A stretch of DNA of 64,000 nt from a bacterium GBS-1 (GTDB lineage Bacteria > Synergistota > GBS-1), in contig LEKQ01000016.1 of NCBI GenBank assembly GCA_001443005.1, positions 74,788-138,787 on the forward strand, written 5' to 3'. Of this stretch, positions 8,857 to 17,270 are shown piece by piece. The translations under genes and the position numbers were made by a program. Numbering within the stretch: position 1 is the first letter of the stretch; every line of letters begins with the position of its first letter. The notes below the pieces were generated by a model that did no database searches, was not told where the DNA came from, and saw nothing but the letters and a program-made list of their open reading frames with translations.

Positions 8857-9634
8857 GCTTTTAGTTTTAAGGGGATTTTGCGAAAGCAGGGAGAAAGCTC
8901 AAGGTATCCTTTTGGCTGGAAAGGTTTTTGTTAACGGTAGGAGGATCGAGAAGCCTGGTGAGAAGGTGCTTGAGAATGCGGATATAGAGGTTAGGGGAGA
9001 GGCTTGTCCCTATGTAAGTAGAGGGGGGCTTAAGCTTAAGAAAGCTATAGATGAGTTTGGTATATCCCTAAAAGGAAAGGTCTGCTTAGATGTGGGTGCT
9101 TCTACTGGTGGTTTTACCGATTGCATGCTTAAAGAGGGAGCTCTAAGAGTTTATGCTGTTGACGTGGGTTATGGTCAGCTTCACTGGAGCTTGCGGAACG
9201 ATCCTCGCGTGCTTTCCATAGAGCGCTTCAACGCGAGATATCTCAATAGTAGCGTTATCGGAGAGCCTGTGGATTTTTTCGCCATGGACCTATCTTTCAT
9301 ATCCGTTAAGAAGGTCCTAAAAGCAGTGGAAGCTCTTCTTAAGGAAGAGGGTGAGGGGGTTGTTTTGATTAAGCCTCAGTTTGAGGCGGGAAGGGAGCAT
9401 GTGAAAAGGGGAGTGGTTAAGGATAAAAGCATCCATGCGATGGTCATAAATGATATTATTGATTTCGTTGAGAAGAACCTGAGCTTAAAGCCCTTATCCC
9501 TTACCTATTCTCCCATAAAGGGTCCAGAAGGCAATATGGAGTTTCTCCTTCATCTTGCCTTTAGGGAAGGTGCCTTCGAAAGGGGGATGATAGCATCAAT
9601 CGTGGAGCTGGCTCATATCGCTCTTGGGGGATAA
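8828..9634 (+). CDS. tlyA: TlyA-family rRNA 2'-O-methyltransferase
   Basis: Predicted rRNA ribose methyltransferase (named hemolysin A in older annotation). An N-terminal S4 RNA-binding domain (about residues 1-60, RIDKLLVLRGFCESREKAQ) precedes an FtsJ-like SAM domain with LDVGASTGGFTDC and DLSFIS. The start is the TTG at 8828, after GAGGAGA, which gives the family's normal N-terminus; longer in-frame candidates reach back to 8795 inside dxs but lack support. 268 aa. Overlaps the end of dxs by 29 nt and is followed after 2 nt by nadK. An operon of ispA, dxs, tlyA, nadK and recN is a recurring bacterial arrangement. Confidence 0.93.
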   Translation: MGSRKERIDKLLVLRGFCESREKAQGILLAGKVFVNGRRIEKPGEKVLENADIEVRGEACPYVSRGGLKLKKAIDEFGISLKGKVCLDVGASTGGFTDCMLKEGALRVYAVDVGYGQLHWSLRNDPRVLSIERFNARYLNSSVIGEPVDFFAMDLSFISVKKVLKAVEALLKEEGEGVVLIKPQFEAGREHVKRGVVKDKSIHAMVINDIIDFVEKNLSLKPLSLTYSPIKGPEGNMEFLLHLAFREGAFERGMIASIVELAHIALGG

Positions 9635-9636
9635 TA

Positions 9637-10470
9637 GTGAACCCTCAAAAGGGTAGGGTTGCAAAGGAAGTTGTTTACGGGATAATTTCCTGGCTTGAGG
9701 GGAAGGGCATCGATATCCTTCTAACTAAAGAAGGTGGTGACTTCTTAGGTAAGCGGGAGATGGCTGTTGATGACCTGGACTTTGCTAGTAGTGTAGAGAT
9801 AGCTCTTATAGTGGGTGGGGATGGTACCTTTCTTAAGGCAGCGAGACTCCTTGCCCCACAGGGGGTTCCCATGCTTGGAATAAACTTAGGAAGGCTTGGT
9901 TTTCTCGTTTCAGAGAGCGTCGCTACCCTGGAGATAGCCCTGTCTAAGGTTTTGGAAGGCAAGTTTGAGATAGATGAAAGGCTTATGCTGGAAGCACGGT
10001 TTAAGGGAGAGACTCTTTACGCTCTTAATGAGTTCGTGATTATGAAGGGTGCTTTTGCCAGATTGATAAACCTTGAGGTTTTCATAAATGGGGATTATTT
10101 CACATCTTATCCTGCAGATGGCTTGATCATATCTACACCTACAGGTTCAACTGCTTACTCTCTCTCTGCGGGAGGGCCTATCCTCCAACCGGGTATTCAA
10201 GCGATGGTTCTAACCCCAATATGCGCTCATACCTTTTATGCTCGGCCCATAGTTATATCCTCTCTTTCATGCATAAGGGTGGTGGTTAATGCGGACCATA
10301 AAGATATAATGCTAACGCAGGATGGACAGGCGGGATTTAATGTCCTGCCAGGTGATGAGATAGTTATTAAGAGGGCTCCCTTTTTCGCTAAGGTTATAAC
10401 CTTTAGGGGGAGGAGTTTCTTCGAGCTTTTGAGGAAGAAGCTCAAGCTTGGGGTGATTCCGGGTGATTAG
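9637..10470 (+). CDS. nadK: NAD kinase
   Basis: ATP- or polyphosphate-dependent kinase making NADP from NAD. Visible motifs: VGGDGTFL (residues 59-66), the ALNEF segment with the NE pair, and TPTGSTAYSLSAGGP. With the GTG start at 9637 the protein opens at NPQKG and lacks most of the usual first beta strand. Upstream in-frame codons read IIV directly before NPQKG, but no ATG, GTG or TTG is available there before the sequence runs into unrelated tlyA coding. Either the strand is really lost or a non-standard start (ATA at 9631 or 9634) is used. GGGGG at 9626-9630 is the ribosome-binding site. Ends 8 nt inside recN. Confidence 0.93.
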   Translation: MNPQKGRVAKEVVYGIISWLEGKGIDILLTKEGGDFLGKREMAVDDLDFASSVEIALIVGGDGTFLKAARLLAPQGVPMLGINLGRLGFLVSESVATLEIALSKVLEGKFEIDERLMLEARFKGETLYALNEFVIMKGAFARLINLEVFINGDYFTSYPADGLIISTPTGSTAYSLSAGGPILQPGIQAMVLTPICAHTFYARPIVISSLSCIRVVVNADHKDIMLTQDGQAGFNVLPGDEIVIKRAPFFAKVITFRGRSFFELLRKKLKLGVIPGD

Positions 10471-12088
10471 GGAGCTGAGAATAAGGAACTTTGCCATCAT
10501 AGAGGAGATAGATGTGGAGTTTCACCCGGGGCTCAATGTCCTCACTGGTGAAACTGGGGCCGGTAAATCTATCATAGTTGAGGCCTTATCCCTTCTTTTA
10601 GGGAGAAAGGCTGGTGGTGAGGTCGTTAGAACGGGCGCTTCTCGAGCTGAGGTTGAGGCTCTGTTTGAGGAAGGGAATGAGGAGATAGTCTTAAGAAGGG
10701 AGATTTATCCGGAAGGGAAAAGCAGGGCCTTCTATCAAGGGAGAGGCGTTCCTGTTGGTTTCCTTAGGGAGATCGGTCCCTCCCTCTTTGAAATTCATAG
10801 CCAGCTTGAATATGGCTGGATATTGAAAGAGAGCAATCAGCTTGATGCTCTCGATAGATATGGAGGGGAGGTGATAAGAGCTCTGCTTGGAGAGTATAAG
10901 AAGCTCTATGAGGATTACTTAAGTAAGAAGGAGGAGTTAAAGAGATTAGAGGTCGACTCGAGAGAGCTTGAGAGAAGAAGGGAGGAGCTCAGCTTTTACC
11001 TTGATGAGGTTCAAAGAGCGTGTTTAAGGGAGGGAGAGGAAGAAGAGCTCCTTGAAAAGAGAAAGAAGTTGCTTAACCTGGAGGAGTTAAAGCTTCATCT
11101 TAAGGGGGCTCTTTCTATAGTTGAAGGTGAGGGTTGGGGTGGAGGATTGATAGATAAAATTTCGGAGCTTAAAAAGATGGTTGGAAAGGCCGCTGATTAT
11201 GAAAGGGATTTAAGCAAGTTTTTAGGAGATCTTGAAAGCATGCTTGTGTCTTTGAAAGAGCTTGAGTCCGAGCTATCTAAGAGATTGGAGCTTTTAAACC
11301 TTCCGGAGGAAAGCTTAGACGAGATAGAGGGGAGACTCTCTTTGATAAGAAGGCTTAAGAGGAAGCATGGTGTGGAGAGCGTCTCAGAGCTCCTTCGTTT
11401 GGCTTCTTCTTGGAAGAGGGATCTGGGCCTACTTGAAAGGGTAGATGATAAGATTCGTCTCCTTAAGGAAGAGGTGGAAAGGCTTTATGTTGAGCTTCAT
11501 TCACTTGGTGTTAGATTGTCTGAGGAGAGGAAAGCGTGTGCCTTGCGCCTCGAGGAGGAGGTAAGAAGGGTCTTAAAGAAGCTCGCTATGGGTGAGATAG
11601 TCTTTAAGATAGAGATTGGCGAGAGAGAGCTGGGCCCCTTGGGCATGGATTCCGTTAGATTTGTGATGGCTCCTTCCCCAGGTGAGGAGCTAAGAGGGAT
11701 AAGCGATGTGGCTTCGGGTGGAGAGATATCGCGCTTAAGCTTCGCTTTGAAGTGTGCTATATCGAGGAGCTATGGAGTCCCCACGCTTATATTTGATGAG
11801 ATCGATGTAGGGGTTGGAGGGGAGGTTGCGAACATGCTCGGTGAGGAGATAAAAAAGCTTTCGAGGGAGAGACAGGTGATATGTATAACCCATCTGGCTT
11901 CCATAGCTTCTAAGGCTGATTATCACTACTTCGTTGATAAGGTTCTTGAGGAAGGAAGGGTCAAAACAAGGATTAGGCTGCTTGATGAGGAGGGAAGGCT
12001 TAAGGAGATAGCGCGTATGCTTTCAGGGAGGGTTTCCGATATCGCCCTGAAGCACGCTAAAGAAATCCTGGAGGGAGGTCACCGATGA
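10463..12088 (+). CDS. recN: DNA repair protein RecN
   Basis: SMC-like ATPase that gathers and protects DNA ends during double-strand break repair. Walker A GETGAGKS at residues 29-36, a long charged coiled-coil middle (about 150-350), then the signature SGGEISRLSFALK and Walker B LIFDEIDVGVGGE, and ITHLASIA. 541 aa, a little shorter than the usual 550-570, the loss lying in the coiled coil. GTG start overlaps nadK by 8 nt, and the stop overlaps the next gene as ATGA. Confidence 0.97.
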   Translation: MIRELRIRNFAIIEEIDVEFHPGLNVLTGETGAGKSIIVEALSLLLGRKAGGEVVRTGASRAEVEALFEEGNEEIVLRREIYPEGKSRAFYQGRGVPVGFLREIGPSLFEIHSQLEYGWILKESNQLDALDRYGGEVIRALLGEYKKLYEDYLSKKEELKRLEVDSRELERRREELSFYLDEVQRACLREGEEEELLEKRKKLLNLEELKLHLKGALSIVEGEGWGGGLIDKISELKKMVGKAADYERDLSKFLGDLESMLVSLKELESELSKRLELLNLPEESLDEIEGRLSLIRRLKRKHGVESVSELLRLASSWKRDLGLLERVDDKIRLLKEEVERLYVELHSLGVRLSEERKACALRLEEEVRRVLKKLAMGEIVFKIEIGERELGPLGMDSVRFVMAPSPGEELRGISDVASGGEISRLSFALKCAISRSYGVPTLIFDEIDVGVGGEVANMLGEEIKKLSRERQVICITHLASIASKADYHYFVDKVLEEGRVKTRIRLLDEEGRLKEIARMLSGRVSDIALKHAKEILEGGHR

Positions 12089-12516
12089 TAGAACTGTTGA
12101 AAGAGGAGTTAAGCAAGGTTTTCGGGGATATCTCTTGGGAGAAGGTCAAAGAGGTTAAGGGAGACTTTAGCTGCCAGATACCTGAGATAGTGATATGTAT
12201 GGGGGTTAGGGGAAGAAGAGAACTTGTAATTGCCTTCTCAAAAAGCCTTATAGTGAAAAGGGTTTCTCAGAAAATGGGCTGCGATGATGCCTTAGTGAGT
12301 GAGAAAGAGATCATCAATGAGGCTAAAGCTCTCGCTGTGAGCTTGGTGAGGCCCATGGAAAATGAAGTCATCCCCTACCCCGCGGTATTAAAGGGAAGCT
12401 TAATGGAGCTTACGATTCACAAAGCCATACTGGATGCCTGTTGCGGTAAGGCCCGTGATGGCTTAGTCTTTATAGGTATCGTTGAACCTATGGTTGAAAA
12501 TCCTTCTACTCTATGA
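12085..12516 (+). CDS. Small protein of unknown function, possibly CheX-like fold
   Basis: No firm family. 143 aa, soluble, no signal peptide. It begins by ATGA overlap with recN, so it is translated with it. The middle (RELVIAFSKSLIVKRVSQKM, then SEKEIINEAKALAVSLV) vaguely follows the strand-helix-helix layout of CheX/CheC-type proteins, including an E-x-x-N within the helix as in their phosphatase motif. The similarity is weak and the functional glycine is absent, so I would not assign phosphatase activity. Four cysteines, including the pair DACCGK near the C-terminus, stand out. The 3' end overlaps the convergent lyase gene by 11 nt. Confidence 0.55.
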   Translation: MIELLKEELSKVFGDISWEKVKEVKGDFSCQIPEIVICMGVRGRRELVIAFSKSLIVKRVSQKMGCDDALVSEKEIINEAKALAVSLVRPMENEVIPYPAVLKGSLMELTIHKAILDACCGKARDGLVFIGIVEPMVENPSTL

Positions 12517-13399
12517 ATTTTGGCAAGTACTCCTTCTCTAGTTTTCTAAACTCTTCGAACCTTACGAGATCTTTGAACTCGCTGAAGGATATGAGAAGTT
12601 CCCTTCTTTGTTCTATATGAGATTCTTCATCTGTGATACTTTTTAAATATAGCTCCATTCCTTTTATGGCTGCGAAAAGCGGTCCTACAGGTACGCTGAC
12701 CCGAGCAACTCCTAGCTCTCTCAGCTTTTTGAGAGAAACAAAGGGTGTTTTACCGCCGCCAGCGAAGTCGAATAGATTTATGCTTATGGGAGCTTGGATT
12801 TCCTTTGCTGCTTTTTCTATCTCCTCTAAGCTTCTCGGAGCCTCAACGAAGATGATATCTGCTCCTGCTTCAGCATAAGCGTTTCCCCTTCTTATGGCCT
12901 CTTCTATGCCTGCGACGGCTATGGCATCGGTTCTAGCGTTTATTACGAAGTCTGGATCGAGCTCATCTCTTACCTTCGCGCAGGCCTTTATCTTGAGTAC
13001 CATTTCCTCTATAGGGATTATTTGCTTCCCCTCTAGGTGGCCGCATCTCTTTGGGAAAACCTGATCCTCTATGTTCATACCTGCTGCGCCGATCTTTATA
13101 AACTCCTCCGTAACTCTCATGGCGTTTATGGCGTTTCCGTAACCTGTGTCAGCATCGGCCATGACAGGGATGCTCACAGCGTCAACTATGTTTTTAGTGA
13201 AATTTAGAACTTCAGAAAAGCTTATAAATCCCATATCTGGGAGTCCTAGATAGGTCGCTGATAGTCCAAAACCGCTAACCTGAAGAGCTTTAAAGCCGTG
13301 CTTTTCTATCAGTTTCGCAGAGACCACATCGTGTGCTCCTGGAACGACAAGCGCTTTTCTCTCCATCAGTAGCTTTCTTAGAACAGAACTCTTTTTCAT
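12506..13399 (-). CDS. Isocitrate lyase / PEP mutase family enzyme
   Basis: TIM-barrel lyase of the PrpB/PEP mutase superfamily, cleaving or rearranging C-C or C-P bonds of 2-hydroxy diacids with Mg2+. Visible: PGAHDVVSAKL, VMADADTGYGN (metal aspartates), NIEDQVFPKRCGHLEGK with the KRCGH active-site loop that marks the lyase branch (methylisocitrate lyase, 2,3-dimethylmalate lyase), and INARTDA. The cysteine loop argues against PEP mutase and for a lyase. 297 aa, normal. It is transcribed away from the catabolic operon starting at 13528 and could belong to the same regulon; candidate products would be pyruvate plus a second acid. Exact substrate unknown. Confidence 0.88.
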   Translation of the reverse strand: MKKSSVLRKLLMERKALVVPGAHDVVSAKLIEKHGFKALQVSGFGLSATYLGLPDMGFISFSEVLNFTKNIVDAVSIPVMADADTGYGNAINAMRVTEEFIKIGAAGMNIEDQVFPKRCGHLEGKQIIPIEEMVLKIKACAKVRDELDPDFVINARTDAIAVAGIEEAIRRGNAYAEAGADIIFVEAPRSLEEIEKAAKEIQAPISINLFDFAGGGKTPFVSLKKLRELGVARVSVPVGPLFAAIKGMELYLKSITDEESHIEQRRELLISFSEFKDLVRFEEFRKLEKEYLPKFIE

Positions 13400-13460
13400 G
13401 TATAATCCACCCCTCTTTCCATATTGTGGAAGTAACTCTTAAATTCTGATAAGAAACTGA

Positions 13461-13490
13461 TTGACATTATCATGTATAGACGAATACAAT
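13461..13490 (+). promoter_or_regulatory. Promoter TTGACA-N18-TACAAT with internal inverted repeat
   Basis: A perfect -35 and good -10 lie 38 bp before the ubiquitin-like gene. The spacer and -10 contain TGTAT-N6-ATACA (13473-13488), a possible operator. The same -35, spacer length and -10 occur at 25983-26012 before the KdgF-like operon. Confidence 0.65.
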
Positions 13491-13527
13491 TATAAGCAAG
13501 GATATCAGTGGTTGCAAGGATTACGAG

Positions 13528-13746
13528 ATGATTAGAATTATTGGGCATGGTATATTAAGTAGATTTGCTTGCGAATTGGAGATAGATAGGCCGATTCTCT
13601 TGGGGGAGCTGGTTGAGAGAATTGGTATGTCACCTGATTTAGTAAAAGATGTGGTGTTTGTGAAGGGTCATTTTGTGATAGATGGTAGCACGGTTATAAA
13701 GGATGGAGATGAGATTCATCTCTTTTTAGTTATGTGTGGAGGTTAA
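13528..13746 (+). CDS. MoaD/ThiS-like ubiquitin-fold protein
   Basis: 72-residue beta-grasp protein ending in CGG. The terminal diglycine is the mark of sulfur carriers (MoaD, ThiS) and of prokaryotic ubiquitin-like modifiers, which are adenylated there. The region DEIHLFLVMCGG matches the usual DGDEI....PVSGG ending. It is first in an operon that contains an AOR-family tungsten/molybdenum enzyme (15522-17252), and MoaD-like genes commonly accompany such enzymes. No E1-like or MoaE-like partner is encoded nearby, so it must use one elsewhere or act as an enzyme accessory. AAGGAT at 13516 is the only ribosome-binding site. Confidence 0.75.
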   Translation: MIRIIGHGILSRFACELEIDRPILLGELVERIGMSPDLVKDVVFVKGHFVIDGSTVIKDGDEIHLFLVMCGG

Positions 13747-13766
13747 ACCTTTTAAATGAGGGGGTA

Positions 13767-14444
13767 ATGAAGGTGATACACGTAATCAAGAGCGTTGAGA
13801 GGCCGAAGAGAGAAATTGTGGAGGCCTTTAGGAATCTCTCTTCAGCTACGGTATACGAAGCTTCTGGGAAGAGGGGAGCTGTTTCGAATCAAATAAGGCC
13901 TATGCACTGGGGGATAAGGGTATGTGGACCGGCTATAACCGTGCAGTGTGGGCCGGGTGATAACCTCATGCTTCACAAGGCCTTGGAAATCGCTGGGGAA
14001 GGGGATGTGATAGTGGTTGTAACTGGTGGGGCCTATGAGTATGGCTATTGGGGGGAGCTTATGACGGTTTCCGCTATGGCTAGAAAAGTAGCGGGTTTGG
14101 TGATAGATGGTTGCATAAGGGATTCAGAGGAGATATTTAGAATGGGATTCCCTATTTTCTGCAGGGGGTTTTCCATAAGGGGGACGAGTAAGGAAACCTT
14201 AGGCTTTATAAACTATCCTGTCGTTTTGGGTGGTGTGGTTGTAAGGCCTGGGGACCTAATTTTAGGGGATAACGATGGAGTAGTGGTGGTTAAGAGAGAG
14301 GAGTGTGAAACCGTCTTAGAGAAGGCCTTAAAGAGGGTCGCTGATGAGGAGAAAAAGAGAAAGGCCTTAAATGAAGGGGTTTCAAGCGTGGAGTATAACA
14401 ACCTGAAAGAGGTTTTGGAGAGGTTAGGACTTAGGGAAGATTAG
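13767..14444 (+). CDS. RraA-family aldolase/decarboxylase-like protein
   Basis: Member of the RraA/DlpA family, whose enzymatic branch (HMG/CHA aldolase) splits 4-hydroxy-4-methyl-2-oxoglutarate-type acids to pyruvate or decarboxylates oxaloacetate; another branch binds RNase E. Seen here: VYEASGKRGAVSNQIRP, GPAITVQCGPGDNLMLHKAL, and GLVIDGCIRDSEEIFRMGFPIFCRG, with the substrate-loop G..D and the R-D pair of the catalytic branch. In a sugar-acid operon the aldolase role fits. The ATG at 13767 is preferred although GAGGGGG is very close; the GTG at 13773 is an alternative, and the longer form from 13734 has no ribosome-binding site. 225 aa. Confidence 0.88.
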   Translation: MKVIHVIKSVERPKREIVEAFRNLSSATVYEASGKRGAVSNQIRPMHWGIRVCGPAITVQCGPGDNLMLHKALEIAGEGDVIVVVTGGAYEYGYWGELMTVSAMARKVAGLVIDGCIRDSEEIFRMGFPIFCRGFSIRGTSKETLGFINYPVVLGGVVVRPGDLILGDNDGVVVVKREECETVLEKALKRVADEEKKRKALNEGVSSVEYNNLKEVLERLGLRED

Positions 14445-14466
14445 CGTGTCGAAAGGAGAGTTCAAC

Positions 14467-15501
14467 TTGATAGTTGAAGCGAACAAGTTAAGGAGCGTTG
14501 CTGAGGAAGTTTTAAAGGGTTTAGGGGAGAGAGAGGAAAACGCCAAGAAGGTCGCTGAAATGTTGGTTAGGGCGGATGCGAGGGGCATTTCAACTCACGG
14601 TGTTTACCTCTTGAACGTCATGGCCATGCGCGTTGAAGGAGGGCAGTTGCGCCTACCTACCGATGTTAGGGTGATTAGCGATAGAGATGCAACTGTTCTA
14701 TTAGATGGTGGAGATGGTATAGGTATGGTAGCTGCCTATGAGGCACTGAATATGGCGATCGATAAGGCTCGGAGGTATGGGATAGGCATGGCTTTGATTC
14801 GCAACACCAACAACGTGGGGTGCCTCGGCTGTTATACTGAGAAGGCGGCTGAGAATGGCATGATAGCTATGATGTCTTCTAACGCTGCACCTTCGATGGC
14901 ACCTTGGGGGGCAGCGGAGAAGTTCTTGGGGACAAACCCCATCGCTATATCTATTCCGGGAGAGGATATGAACTTTACCATGGATATGGCAACGAGTGTC
15001 GTAGCGAGGGGAAAGATAAGGGAGGCTCAAAGGAAGGGGGCGAGCATTCCCGAAGGGTGGGCCTTAGATGCCGAAGGAAGACCAACCACTGACCCAAAAG
15101 AGGCGCTTGAGGGAACCCTTATGCCCATAGGAGGGCCTAAGGGGTCGGCCTTAGCGATGGCTGTGGATATAATTTGCGGGCTTTTAGCCGGTTCCGGTTA
15201 CGGTAATCAGCTTAAATCCTTTCACATCCTTGAAGGGCCGACTAGAGTTGGAGCCTCTCTAATAGTTGTAGATGTATCTTACTTTACGGACCTCTTTGAA
15301 TTTAAGAAGAGGATGAGAGATTATTTTGAGACTGTTAAGAGTTTGAAAAAGGCGGTTGGGGTTGAGGAGATCTTCATACCTGGTGAGATAGAGTTTAGGA
15401 GGGAGAAGGAGAGCCAAGAGAGGGGCATAAGGATAGATGATGCATTGGCCTCTTCGATTAATGATCTTTTAGCTAAACTTGGCTCGAGTCTGAGAATATA
15501 A
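14467..15501 (+). CDS. Ldh2-type malate/L-lactate dehydrogenase family oxidoreductase
   Basis: NAD(P)-dependent 2-hydroxy-acid or diketo-acid dehydrogenase of the non-Rossmann Ldh family (YiaK, AllD, ComC, Mdh2). Seen: VRADARGISTHGVYLL with the catalytic histidine, NNVGCLGCYTEKAAENGMIAM, GTNPIAISIPG, DMATSVVARGKI and PMGGPKG-like MPIGGPKGSALAMAVDIICGLL. The TTG at 14467 gives a standard N-terminus and has AAAGGAG upstream; an in-frame GTG at 14446 would add seven residues. 344 aa. YiaK in other bacteria reduces 2,3-diketo-L-gulonate beside a TRAP transporter, which parallels this locus, but the substrate here is open. Confidence 0.9.
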   Translation: MIVEANKLRSVAEEVLKGLGEREENAKKVAEMLVRADARGISTHGVYLLNVMAMRVEGGQLRLPTDVRVISDRDATVLLDGGDGIGMVAAYEALNMAIDKARRYGIGMALIRNTNNVGCLGCYTEKAAENGMIAMMSSNAAPSMAPWGAAEKFLGTNPIAISIPGEDMNFTMDMATSVVARGKIREAQRKGASIPEGWALDAEGRPTTDPKEALEGTLMPIGGPKGSALAMAVDIICGLLAGSGYGNQLKSFHILEGPTRVGASLIVVDVSYFTDLFEFKKRMRDYFETVKSLKKAVGVEEIFIPGEIEFRREKESQERGIRIDDALASSINDLLAKLGSSLRI

Positions 15502-15521
15502 CGAGGGAGGTATGCAACGGA

Positions 15522-17252
15522 ATGAGGAGGATAATAAGGGTCAATACGAGGACTGGAGAGATAAGGGAATTTGAGGCGACTCCCGAGGAGAGGCGATATG
15601 CGGGTAGGTACTATATAGCCAAGGTTTTAGTGGATGAGGTTCCGCCTACTTGTGAGCCCCTGGGTAGGTATAACAAGCTGATAATATCTTCAGGTTACTT
15701 CGCTGATACTAACTTAAGCACGAGCGGTAGGATCTCCATCGGAGGGAAAAGCCCATTAACTGGAGGAGTTAAGGAGAGCAATTCGGGAGGTAACGCCGGA
15801 AAGAAACTTGCGCGTATAGGGGTCAAAGCTATCATTCTTGAGGATATACCCGAGAGAGAGCAAACGAGGGTTTTATACGTAAACGCCGATGGAGCTAAGC
15901 TAATAGATGCGCCTCATCTTAAGGGTAGGCTGGTTAGCGAAACCTTCGAGATTTTAAGAAAGGAGTTCGGTGAAAGAAAGGGGTTCATATGTATAGGCCC
16001 TGCCGGTGAGATGCGGCTTTATGGGGCTGGGGTAGCTCTTACAGATGACAGGTTAGAACAGGTTAGGTATGCGGCGCGGGGTGGCTTAGGTGCTGTCATG
16101 GGATCGAAGGGGATAAAGGCGATAGTTGTGGATGACTCTAAGGTGGTTGAGCCTGATTATCATGACCCGAAGCTTCTGCGCGAGGTCGTTAAGGAGGTGG
16201 CAAGGATCCTCCTTGAGGACCCGAAGAGTCAGAATAGGAGAAGATATGGAACTCTGGACATACTCGAGATGGTTAATAGGCTTGGCTTTTTGCCCACGAG
16301 AAACTTCAGCAGCGGTCAGTTTGAGTTCGCGGATAACTTTACCGGTCCTAGAGTGGCGAAGCTTATAGAGGAGAGGGGAGGTTGTGGTAAAAACGGCACA
16401 CCATGTATTCCTAGCTGTACGATAATGTGTAGCAAGGTTTTCCCTGATAAAGATGGGAGAAAGCTTGTGGCAACCCTTCAATATGAGAGCGTGGTCCTAT
16501 TGGGTCCGAACTGCGGTATAGGGGATGTGGATGAAGTGGCGGAGTTAAACAACCTATGCAATGAGGTGGGGGTAGATACCATTGAGATCGGTGCGGCGAT
16601 AGGGGTAGCCATGGAGGCTGGTGTTATAAGGTTTGGAGATGCTCAAGGGGCTAAGGATCTGTTGAGGCAGATAGCCCAGGGGACATACCTGGGTAGGATA
16701 ATAGGCAATGGTGCTGCCTTCACGGGTCAGGCCTTCGGTTCAAGAAGGGTGCCGGTTTTGAAGGGGCAAGCGATGCCCGCTTATGATCCTCGAGGTTTGA
16801 AAGGGAATGGGGTGTTGTATGCAACTTCGACCATGGGAGCGGATCATACAGCAGGTAACGCCTTTGAGACCGTTAGAACGCATGACCCCCTATCTAGGGA
16901 GGGTCAGGTTCGCATATCGAGACAGCTTCAGATTAGAGCAGCTCTGATAGATTCCATGGGTGTTTGCCTGTTTATAAGACCTGCCTTTATCAAGAACCCC
17001 GATCTCTTGGGTGCGCTGTTTAAGGGAAGATACGGGTGGGACCTGAGCTTTAAGGAGGCTAAGCATATAGGTGTGGAGGTGCTGGACCTCGAGAGGAAGT
17101 TTAACGAAATGGCGGGGGTTTCTGAGAGGTTTAAGAGGATGCCAGAGTTTATGAGGGAGGAGCCGCTTCCACCGCATAATGCCGTTTTCGATATCCCTCA
17201 GGAGGAGCTTGAGGGTATTTGGGATATTGAGATGGACCCCAACGTTTTTTAA
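15522..17252 (+). CDS. Aldehyde ferredoxin oxidoreductase (AOR) family tungstoenzyme
   Basis: Tungsten- or molybdenum-pterin enzyme oxidising aldehydes to acids (or reducing acids) with ferredoxin-type electron transfer. N-terminal pterin-binding region: STSGRISIGGKSPLTGGVKESNSGG, then YAARGGLGAVMGSKGIKAIVV. The conserved MGADHTAGN and DSMGVCLF (Cys482) are present. The iron-sulfur region is unusual: cysteines at about 288, 295, 299 and 303 give C-x6-C-x3-C-x3-C, whereas the classical AOR motif is C-x2-C-x3-C. 576 aa, slightly short. Fifth in an operon with a ubiquitin-like protein that may serve cofactor synthesis. ATG start after GGAGG at 15506. Physiological aldehyde unknown. Confidence 0.92.
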   Translation: MRRIIRVNTRTGEIREFEATPEERRYAGRYYIAKVLVDEVPPTCEPLGRYNKLIISSGYFADTNLSTSGRISIGGKSPLTGGVKESNSGGNAGKKLARIGVKAIILEDIPEREQTRVLYVNADGAKLIDAPHLKGRLVSETFEILRKEFGERKGFICIGPAGEMRLYGAGVALTDDRLEQVRYAARGGLGAVMGSKGIKAIVVDDSKVVEPDYHDPKLLREVVKEVARILLEDPKSQNRRRYGTLDILEMVNRLGFLPTRNFSSGQFEFADNFTGPRVAKLIEERGGCGKNGTPCIPSCTIMCSKVFPDKDGRKLVATLQYESVVLLGPNCGIGDVDEVAELNNLCNEVGVDTIEIGAAIGVAMEAGVIRFGDAQGAKDLLRQIAQGTYLGRIIGNGAAFTGQAFGSRRVPVLKGQAMPAYDPRGLKGNGVLYATSTMGADHTAGNAFETVRTHDPLSREGQVRISRQLQIRAALIDSMGVCLFIRPAFIKNPDLLGALFKGRYGWDLSFKEAKHIGVEVLDLERKFNEMAGVSERFKRMPEFMREEPLPPHNAVFDIPQEELEGIWDIEMDPNVF

Positions 17253-17270
17253 AGGTTAGGAGGTGTGACC

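Noticed and set aside
13496-13522. Direct repeat GCAAGGAT at 13496 and 13515 before the ubiquitin-like gene
   Set aside because: Only 8 bases, one copy includes the ribosome-binding site; too short to call an operator.
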